Shown: positions 1-6,303 of the stretch, piece after piece
Layout of the letters: every line of letters starts with the position of its first letter
Numbering within the stretch: the stretch's first letter is position 1
NCBI GenBank assembly: GCA_902494605.1
Contig: CABUUG010000042.1
Span: 1 to 12,417, forward strand
Direction: 5' to 3'
DNA: 12,417 bases
Origin: an uncultured Collinsella sp.
GTDB lineage: Bacteria; Actinomycetota; Coriobacteriia; Coriobacteriales; Coriobacteriaceae
Made by a program: the position numbers and the translations under genes
The notes under the pieces: model-generated
Told to the model about the DNA's origin: nothing
What the model saw: the letters and a program-made list of their open reading frames with translations, nothing else
Databases searched by the model: none

Positions 1-3
1 ACC

Positions 4-110
4 GGACACACATTCTGTCCGAGCGGTTAAAAGCGGGCACGGAATTTAAACGGCTGAAAAAGGGGCATCGACCTGCGCCGATGCCCCCAACGTGGACACA
101 CATTTTGTCC
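4..110. repeat. Pair of GGACA-N7-TGTCC direct repeats
   Basis: Positions 4-20 and 94-110 carry GGACACACATTCTGTCC and GGACACACATTTTGTCC, identical at 16 of 17 bases and in the same orientation, 90 bp apart. Each copy is itself an inverted repeat (GGACA...TGTCC). They bracket the terminator hairpin at 62-87, and the 94-110 copy lies inside the small ORF ending at 46. They could be protein-binding sites or a short dispersed repeat; the sequence does not decide. Confidence 0.55.
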
Positions 111-168
111 TATAAGCCGCAGTCGTCTGCTTATCCGAACCACCCATTAGGCGAGAAAAGAAACCCAT
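46..168 (-). CDS. Possible 40-residue small protein, unknown function
   Basis: The 40-codon ORF starts at ATG 168-166 and begins MGFFSRLMGG, followed by a polar stretch. I chose this start because AAGGGA lies 9 bases upstream (minus strand, around 177-182). The longer version starting at 231 has no visible ribosome site. No homology is recognised. The unit has a TATAAT promoter (306-311), a foldable leader (256-303) and a terminator (57-87), so transcription looks real. The coding region, however, runs through both the GGACA repeat and the terminator stem, which is unusual. It could be a genuine small protein, the 5' remnant of a longer gene cut off by a repeat insertion, or a non-coding transcript with a chance ORF. 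Confidence 0.3.
   Translation of the reverse strand: MGFFSRLMGGSDKQTTAAYRTKCVSTLGASAQVDAPFSAV
57..87 (-). terminator. Rho-independent terminator of the small minus-strand unit
   Basis: Read on the minus strand, a 9-bp perfect stem CGGGG-type (GGGGCATCG at 62-70 paired with CGATGCCCC at 79-87) with an 8-base loop is followed at once by five T residues (complement of 57-61). This is a textbook intrinsic terminator for leftward transcription. It overlaps the last codons of the small ORF 46-168. Confidence 0.75.
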
Positions 169-255
169 GGTGACATGTCCCTTCATAAATATAGCCCAAC
201 CAAAATCAATCGAATGCACCCATTGAGACACACCCGTTCTAAGACTTTGGTTAGG

Positions 256-303
256 CCCACGTCCGAGGGGACTCGGTAACCTTCCGCATTTCTTTTACGT
301 GGG
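256..303 (-). promoter_or_regulatory. Folded 5' leader, candidate structured RNA
   Basis: On the minus strand the predicted transcript starts almost exactly at a 7-bp stem CCCACGT (303-297) / ACGTGGG (262-256). Inside it a second stem CCGAG/CTCGG (276-272 with 267-263, loop TCCC) abuts the outer stem directly, leaving a 20-base purine-rich strand (AAAAGAAATGCGGAAGGTTA) as an asymmetric internal region. Coaxial stems with one unpaired conserved-looking strand resemble small riboswitch or leader folds. I do not recognise a known class. Confidence 0.4.
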
Positions 304-305
304 TT

Positions 306-345
306 ATTATAGACAAGCCCAAAGCCGGAACAATCATTATGACCG
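306..345 (-). promoter_or_regulatory. Sigma-70-like promoter for the small minus-strand unit
   Basis: A perfect TATAAT lies on the minus strand at 311-306. About 17 bases upstream is only a weak -35 (ATTGTT or TTGTTC). The expected start, 6-7 bases downstream, falls at the first bases of the leader stem at 303-297. Confidence 0.5.
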
Positions 346-434
346 GCGAACGGTATTTTTTCTCCGATAAACGGTATTTAAGCGGCACTTAGGGACGTTC
401 CTTTTCTGCCGGCACTCGGGAGCACTCCTCACTC

Positions 435-499
435 TGGTGCATTGGGGACAGGTTTGTTTGCACCAGGTTGGTGCAGATTAACCTGCCCCCATTGCGCCA
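435..499. repeat. 65-bp nested inverted repeat downstream of the EFR1 gene
   Basis: Outer arms 435-454 and 480-499 match at 17 of 20 bases when one is reverse-complemented. An inner perfect hairpin GCACCA (460-465) / TGGTGC (469-474) has a 3-base loop. It begins 12 bases after the stop codon of the minus-strand ferredoxin gene. No U-run follows, so it is not a classical intrinsic terminator, but it could block 3' exonucleases or act as a dispersed repeat. Its start, TGGTGCATTGGGG, recurs inverted at 1372-1384. Confidence 0.6.
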
Positions 500-511
500 A
501 TTTCGTATGCG

Positions 512-1273
512 CTAGATGAAGAGCTCGCATTCCTTCCGCACGACGCAAACCTTGCTCAGCATCTGGGAAACAGCGGATAGTTTGCTGGAATCAAGCTTGC
601 GAGCACCTCGCGGACATACGGCGATGCAGCGCATGCAGGAGATGCACGCCTCGCCAGCTGCTCGTTTGGGGTCACCCTTGTCGATAGCACAAACGGGGCA
701 CGCCGCGGCGCATGCACCGCAGGAGACACAATCCCCTGTTGCCTCGGGTGCCATGCGGTGACCTCTGGCTTGTTTATAAGGACGATTGCCGGGGATAGAG
801 GGCTCGGACGCATCCTCAGCCAACAGCTTTTGCTGAATTTGCTGCGCAAACTCTGCGAGCTGCGCCGCATCCTGCGCATCCGGACGACCGGCAGCAAACT
901 GTCGTGCAATGGAATGTTCTGCAATGGCTGCAACTGCCGCGATCACCCGGAATCCCGCATGCTTCGCAACGTCCTCCAGCTCTACGAGCGTGTCCTCAAA
1001 CGCGCGGTTTCCGTATACGCAAACCAAAACAGCCCGAGCCCCGTTGCCGCGCACCATGCCCAACCGGTCAGCCACCACAGCCGGGATTCTACCGGCATAC
1101 GCCGGCACAGAGATTACGGCCACGTCGTCCTCGGTCATCGAGACAGCGCTGAAATCTAGCCCGCTAACGGTCAGATCGACGGTAACGGTATTCTTGTCCA
1201 GTGCCCCGGCCACAAGGCCAGACACCTTCTGCGTTCCACCCGTCGGACTAAACACAATTTCGAATACGCTCAT
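512..1273 (-). CDS. EFR1-family flavodoxin/2[4Fe-4S] ferredoxin fusion
   Basis: This 253-residue protein joins a flavodoxin-like half to a bacterial-type ferredoxin half, the layout of the EFR1 family, whose length it matches. Residues 1-150 are the flavodoxin-like fold, with the FMN phosphate loop SPTGGTQK at 9-16. Residues 180-225 hold two CxxCxxCxxxCP clusters (Cys182/185/188/192 and 210/213/216/220), expected to ligate two [4Fe-4S] centres. The family is inferred to move electrons between flavin and iron-sulphur donors in the cytoplasm of anaerobes; substrates and partners are unknown. The start is well supported: GGGGGAGG sits about 8 bases upstream of ATG 1273. The gene stands alone, with no partner redox enzyme nearby. 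It is flanked on both sides by copies of the TGGTGCATTGGGG repeat. I am confident about the domains and less so about the physiological role. Confidence 0.9.
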   Translation of the reverse strand: MSVFEIVFSPTGGTQKVSGLVAGALDKNTVTVDLTVSGLDFSAVSMTEDDVAVISVPAYAGRIPAVVADRLGMVRGNGARAVLVCVYGNRAFEDTLVELEDVAKHAGFRVIAAVAAIAEHSIARQFAAGRPDAQDAAQLAEFAQQIQQKLLAEDASEPSIPGNRPYKQARGHRMAPEATGDCVSCGACAAACPVCAIDKGDPKRAAGEACISCMRCIAVCPRGARKLDSSKLSAVSQMLSKVCVVRKECELFI

Positions 1274-1330
1274 CGAGACACCCTCCCCCTACGTCTGGCA
1301 ACGCGTCAAGCCGTTTTCACATCCAGCCAG

Positions 1331-1336
1331 AGTATA
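1331..1336 (-). promoter_or_regulatory. Possible -10 (TATACT) of the EFR1 gene
   Basis: TATACT lies on the minus strand at 1336-1331, about 60 bases upstream of the EFR1 start. No good -35 is found 16-18 bases further up; that region is the edge of the inverted repeat 1357-1385. Confidence 0.3.
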
Positions 1337-1356
1337 CGGCACGTGGGATCCCCATT

Positions 1357-1385
1357 TTGGTGCATCAAGCACCCCAATGCACCAA
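1357..1385. repeat. 9-bp stem inverted repeat, TGGTGCATTGGGG family
   Basis: TTGGTGCAT (1357-1365) pairs perfectly with ATGCACCAA (1377-1385) around an 11-base loop. On the minus strand, positions 1384-1372 read TGGTGCATTGGGG, identical over 13 bases to 435-447 on the plus strand. It lies just upstream of the presumed EFR1 promoter, so it is either an operator or a copy of a dispersed repeat. Confidence 0.6.
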
Positions 1386-1409
1386 CCCTACGCTGTCTGC
1401 CTCTTCGTT

Positions 1410-1447
1410 TTGTATAAATTACGGTACAGATTGTATATATTTACGGG
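1410..1447. repeat. Two direct repeats with a 21-bp period (operator-like)
   Basis: TTGTATAAATTACGG (1410-1424) is followed 21 bp later by TTGTATATATTTACGG (1431-1446). A 21-bp spacing places both copies on the same face of the helix. The stretch is strikingly AT-rich for this genome. It lies about 140 bp upstream of the EFR1 gene and just outside the MITE-like element, so which gene it serves, if any, is unclear. Confidence 0.5.
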
Positions 1448-1485
1448 ATACCGCCGTGTTCTCCCGAGGTACCCCATCCTGGCCC

Positions 1486-1718
1486 GTGCAAAAAACGGAG
1501 TATTCTGCAACGTGACCGCGCCAGCAATACCCCGAGCGGGCAAACCTTTAGGGCGCTGCGTCATTTTGGGTTCCGACATGGCGAGAATGACGCGCCCCTG
1601 CTCCGGAAAACGACGAAATCTGACTCAGAACGCTCGCTAGGGATATCCGAAAGCCACCGTTGGCGACGTCAAATCATATGCAGACAACTCGAACTGCAGA
1701 ATACTCCAAAAAATGCAC
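1486..1718. mobile_element. 233-bp MITE-like element with terminal inverted repeats
   Basis: The 24-bp ends at 1486-1509 and 1695-1718 are inverted copies matching at 18 of 24 bases: GTGCA, then a six-base block that differs (AAAAAC versus TTTTTT), then a perfect 13-mer GGAGTATTCTGCA. Between them there is no convincing ORF, but there is a further hairpin (GCGTCATT 1558-1565 with AATGACGC 1586-1593, extended by GGGC 1551-1554 with GCCC 1594-1597). Short length, inverted ends, no gene and intergenic position fit a non-autonomous MITE or a large palindromic dispersed repeat. I see no clear target-site duplication at the outer edges. Confidence 0.5.
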
Positions 1719-1830
1719 GGCGCACCCCATGGGACCCATTGCCGCATGGTAGGAAACAGGCCCACGGCATCCTCTAGATGCATTCCCGAGGAAATCACAT
1801 TTGAACTAGCGATCGGATACGGCAAACAAA
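1719..1830. other. Gene-free stretch between MITE-like element and helicase terminator
   Basis: About 110 bases with no supported ORF, repeat or RNA structure beyond short chance palindromes such as CCATGG. Nothing else is seen here. Confidence 0.5.
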
Positions 1831-1862
1831 AAGGGCCCCGAGCGTAGTTGCTCGGGGCCCTT
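1826..1862 (-). terminator. Strong rho-independent terminator of the helicase gene
   Basis: A perfect 13-bp GC-rich stem (1831-1843 with 1850-1862, core GGGCCCCGAGC) has a 6-base loop. It is followed on the minus strand by TTTGTTTG. It sits 32 bases past the helicase stop codon and shows that the helicase transcript ends here. Confidence 0.9.
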
Positions 1863-1894
1863 GGTTCACCTCGCTCTAGCGGGCGATGCGTATG

Positions 1895-4153
<2,259 letters not shown>

Positions 4154-4172
4154 ATGTTGTTGTTCCTTATCT

Positions 4173-4212
4173 GCACGCGCAATGGGCGCGGCATGCGGCC
4201 GCGCGGGCGTGC
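4173..4212 (-). promoter_or_regulatory. Nested GC-rich hairpin in the helicase leader, next to the RBS
   Basis: Outer stem GCACGC (4173-4178) / GCGTGC (4207-4212) and inner stem GCGCGG (4186-4191) / CCGCGC (4199-4204) can form in the helicase mRNA. They end five bases upstream of the AAGGA ribosome site (complement of 4164-4168). A stable structure here could make translation sensitive to temperature or to the helicase itself, as seen in leaders of cold-shock helicase genes. That role is inference. Confidence 0.4.
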
Positions 4213-4352
4213 TTGGTAGTGCGCTAATACATACAAAAACAGGTGCGCACAGAGAGGACGTTGCTCAGCACGCTGGCGATCGCTTTGGCAGCCCTATCAC
4301 GCGCCGTCCAGACGCAGCAGCTCTAAGCGATGGAGCAGATTCGCCGCCGGTT

Positions 4353-4358
4353 AGTATA
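4353..4358 (-). promoter_or_regulatory. Possible helicase -10 (TATACT)
   Basis: TATACT on the minus strand, 200 bases upstream of the helicase start, is the best -10 match in the gap between the repeat array and the gene. The -35 region is unconvincing. It would imply a leader of about 190 bases. Confidence 0.3.
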
Positions 4359-4425
4359 CCCGTACTCCGTATGCCCCCACGTAAACCACAGATGACGGGG
4401 CGGACGCGGCGGGTCCAGACCGATT

Positions 4426-4725
4426 GTCTCAATCTGTAACAGTTACGAGACAAAACCAGGTCTACACGTTACAGATCGAGACATTCAGTCAGCATCCTTG
4501 GCTAACATCTCGATCTGTAACATCTACAGGCCGAATCTTCATCTAGGTGTTACAGATCGAGACAAACGGTCGACACGGCTCACAAACGTCTCGATCTGTA
4601 ACAGTTACGGAGCAAAACCAGCCCCAGATGTTACAGATTGAGACAGTTGAGTTGTCGGTCGAGGAACAACCTCGATCTGTAACAACTAGACCCCGTATCC
4701 CCCGCCAGATGTTACAGATCGAGAC
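4426..4725. repeat. 81-bp-period array of alternating 16-bp inverted repeats (BIME-like)
   Basis: Eight copies of TGTTACAGATCGAGAC alternate in orientation. Reverse copies start at 4426, 4507, 4588 and 4669; forward copies start at 4467, 4548, 4629 and 4710. Each series steps by exactly 81 bases, so arms are separated by 25-base spacers within a pair and 24-base spacers between pairs. Most arms match at 15-16 of 16 bases. The spacers differ, although the first and third 25-base spacers agree at 18 of 25 positions. The array fills the gap between the GNAT terminator and the helicase promoter region. Orientation alternates and no cas gene is near, so it is not CRISPR. A REP/BIME-type palindromic repeat or a multi-site binding region fits better. 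Confidence 0.85.
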
Positions 4726-4757
4726 AGACGTGCCGAGCACCAAACCCGACAGGCAAC

Positions 4758-4801
4758 AAAAAGGACCGGACGTCCAGCCATCTCAACTGGAACGTCCGGC
4801 C
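4758..4801 (-). terminator. Rho-independent terminator of the GNAT gene
   Basis: On the minus strand, CCGGACG/CGTCCGG plus TCCAG/CTGGA form an approximately 12-bp stem with one bulged base (4766-4777 with 4787-4799), followed by five T residues (complement of 4758-4762). It lies 45 bases past the GNAT stop codon. Confidence 0.85.
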
Positions 4802-4846
4802 CCGTCAAACGTCAACTAGGGAAGCTGAACCAACAGATCACAGCCT

Positions 4847-5395
4847 CTACTCTGCGTCCGGGTCCTTAAAGTTCTTGGGATCCAAGACCATGCAGGTGTA
4901 GGTAATGTCGTGATCATCGTCGGGAATGGGCTCAAACCCGTTCTTACCAAAGAAGTCGATGAGCAGCTGCGCGAGCTTAATCGGATCCGCATCAGGATCA
5001 TCAAAGAGATATCCGCTCAGATCCAGGAATGCAGGCTGCTGGTGGCCCTCGCTCTCCCAGTATCCCAACAGGGCGTCGTGCACCAGGCGCGCGCCATAGC
5101 CGTTACCGCGGTAGTCAGGATCAACATACACATGGCTCAAGAACGTCGACGTTTCCTCGTTGAGCGGGTGCTCCGTAACGGCATCCGGCAGATCGGGGTC
5201 ATCCGCACCGCCCGTCACGCAAAAACCGACCAGCTCATCATCGGCAAAGACGCCCCAGAGGCTGCTATTCTCCTCGTCCTCGTCCTCAACAAAGTCCGCG
5301 TACTCGTCATAGACCTCGTAGCCCGACTGCTCGTCCAGATCGACCATATCGTCGACGTCGTCGGGACCCAAAGCCCTTACTTCAACTTCAGCCAT
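4847..5395 (-). CDS. GNAT-family N-acetyltransferase
   Basis: A 182-residue protein with the acetyl-CoA-binding motif A of GNAT enzymes, VYVDPDYRGNGYGARLV at residues 89-105 (R/QxxGxG/A loop RGNGYG). It is preceded by a beta strand with WGVFADDELVGFCV at 47-60, typical of the GNAT core. The C-terminal region (about 120-175) would complete the fold. The protein is very acidic. Its acceptor substrate cannot be inferred. I start it at ATG 5395, 12 codons inside the longest ORF, because AAAGGA sits 7 bases upstream and the presumed promoter (-10 at 5436-5431) is only about 35 bases away. The gene has its own terminator. Its promoter carries the GATGTTGCGCAAC box shared with three neighbours, placing it in a common regulon. 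Confidence 0.85.
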   Translation of the reverse strand: MAEVEVRALGPDDVDDMVDLDEQSGYEVYDEYADFVEDEDEENSSLWGVFADDELVGFCVTGGADDPDLPDAVTEHPLNEETSTFLSHVYVDPDYRGNGYGARLVHDALLGYWESEGHQQPAFLDLSGYLFDDPDADPIKLAQLLIDFFGKNGFEPIPDDDHDITYTCMVLDPKNFKDPDAE

Positions 5396-5430
5396 TGTCC
5401 TGTCCTTTCTCTCGCTTTCAGGACAACCCA

Positions 5431-5469
5431 AGCATACGGCGCCGTCCCAACACTCTGTTGCGCAACATC
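5431..5469 (-). promoter_or_regulatory. GATGTTGCGCAAC promoter of the GNAT gene
   Basis: On the minus strand, GATGTTGCGCAAC (5469-5457) is followed after exactly 20 bases by TATGCT (5436-5431). The start would lie near 5424, giving a leader of about 29 bases. The core is a perfect 12-bp palindrome TGTTGCGCAACA (5456-5467). A half-copy GTTGCGCC lies at 5474-5481. No TTGACA-like -35 is present, so activation by a protein bound at the palindrome is likely. Confidence 0.65.
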
Positions 5470-5491
5470 GGCCGTTGCGCCAATACCGTCG

Positions 5492-6037
5492 CTAGCGACG
5501 ACGACGCCTCAGGGCAATGCATGCAACGACAATCGCCAGCAGCACCAAGCCCTGGAAATTGATGCGGCTAATAGCGAAGCCCGAAGGAACAATAAAACTG
5601 TCGTAGAACATGTCGAGCATGCCGATAAACACCAGAAACGCGATGAAGATCCAGAACACGCGACTCCTTAAAATGGGAGTAAACATGTCGAGCACCGAGC
5701 CACCCGAAGAAGAACCCTGATAGCCAATCAAATCAAACGGCTCATCCTTCTCTACCTCGTCGGCATCGCTCGAAGCGTCTGAAGACTCGGACTCCAAATC
5801 GCGACGATCCGTCCAATACCCGGGCACATGGTCGCGCTCACCAAGGTACTCACCGTTTTTGACCACCGGCTCAAACAACATGGCACTCGAAAGCTGCTCG
5901 AGCTCCTCGCGAATCAACTGGTCAGCACGAGCGTCATGGGGCTCCTCGAGCTCACACTCAAGCTCGTACATATGCTCCATGACCCGCTCATAGTCCTCTT
6001 CAGACATATCGTCATCGTAATAGAAGTTCCTGCTCAT
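5492..6037 (-). CDS. Acidic protein with two C-terminal membrane segments, unknown function
   Basis: I do not recognise this 181-residue protein. Residues 1-60 are acidic and look helical (MSEEDYERVMEHMYELECELEEPHDARADQ region, possible coiled coil). Residues 80-115 are a Ser/Asp/Glu-rich linker ending in GSSSGGS. Two hydrophobic segments follow, about 127-145 (VFWIFIAFLVFIGML) and 160-176 (FQGLVLLAIVVACIAL). The chain ends in five arginines, suggesting both ends stay cytoplasmic with a short external loop. ATG 6037 has GAGGG seven bases upstream. It is divergent from the 870-residue gene and has its own copy of the shared GATGTTGCGCAAC promoter. No terminator separates it from the GNAT gene, so read-through into GNAT is possible. 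Confidence 0.7.
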   Translation of the reverse strand: MSRNFYYDDDMSEEDYERVMEHMYELECELEEPHDARADQLIREELEQLSSAMLFEPVVKNGEYLGERDHVPGYWTDRRDLESESSDASSDADEVEKDEPFDLIGYQGSSSGGSVLDMFTPILRSRVFWIFIAFLVFIGMLDMFYDSFIVPSGFAISRINFQGLVLLAIVVACIALRRRRR

Positions 6038-6081
6038 CGTTCATCCCTCATTCAAGAACCGAATCCCTTTTGGACAACCCA

Positions 6082-6120
6082 AGTGTAGAAATCCATACCG
6101 AGCAGACGTTGCGCAACATC
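6082..6120 (-). promoter_or_regulatory. GATGTTGCGCAAC promoter of the two-TM protein gene
   Basis: On the minus strand, GATGTTGCGCAAC (6120-6108), 20 bases, then TACACT (6087-6082). The ten bases after the hexamer, TGGGTTGTCC, are identical to those after the GNAT -10. The expected start is about 38 bases before the ATG at 6037. Confidence 0.65.
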
Positions 6121-6194
6121 GCCGGGAACGAGACGGATCCGCTCTCAAAACGCCCCAGCACAGACCGTTCCGCATTGCAATTTGCGCACTCGCG

Positions 6195-6233
6195 GATGTT
6201 GCGCAACGTTCTCGCCCGTCGGGGCGGTAGCGT
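6195..6233 (+). promoter_or_regulatory. GATGTTGCGCAAC promoter of the 870-residue protein gene
   Basis: GATGTTGCGCAAC (6195-6207), 20 bases, then TAGCGT (6228-6233). It faces right, back to back with the promoter at 6082-6120; the two palindromes are 90 bp apart. The -10 is poor on its own, which argues for activator dependence. The leader would be about 64 bases. Confidence 0.6.
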
Positions 6234-6303
6234 TCGAGTTAGCAAAGCCACGAGCCCTAAAACCCGGAATCGTCGGCTTCCACCGCATACGAAAGAAGGA
6301 ACG

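Noticed and set aside
909..1640. 243-codon plus-strand frame opposite the EFR1 gene
   Set aside because: It overlaps the ferredoxin gene antisense and runs into the MITE-like element, with no RBS or recognisable domain.
4426..4725. CRISPR array
   Set aside because: Repeats are only 16 bp and alternate in orientation, spacers of 24-25 bases are partly related, and no cas genes are in the window.
5396..5431. 12-codon N-terminal extension of the GNAT protein
   Set aside because: It would begin at the promoter -10. The internal ATG at 5395 has a good AAAGGA site.
5487..5500. Perfect palindrome CGTCGCTAGCGACG as a terminator
   Set aside because: It is formed by the arginine codons and stop of the two-TM gene, has no loop for a hairpin and no T-run.
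4910..5671. 253-codon plus-strand frame spanning GNAT and part of the two-TM gene
   Set aside because: It is antisense to two better supported genes with RBSs and to the promoter between them.
6070..6303. 78-codon N-terminal extension of the 870-residue gene
   Set aside because: It would start upstream of the gene's own promoter box and cross both palindromes, and its translation is unlike the rest. ATG 6304 has a ribosome site.
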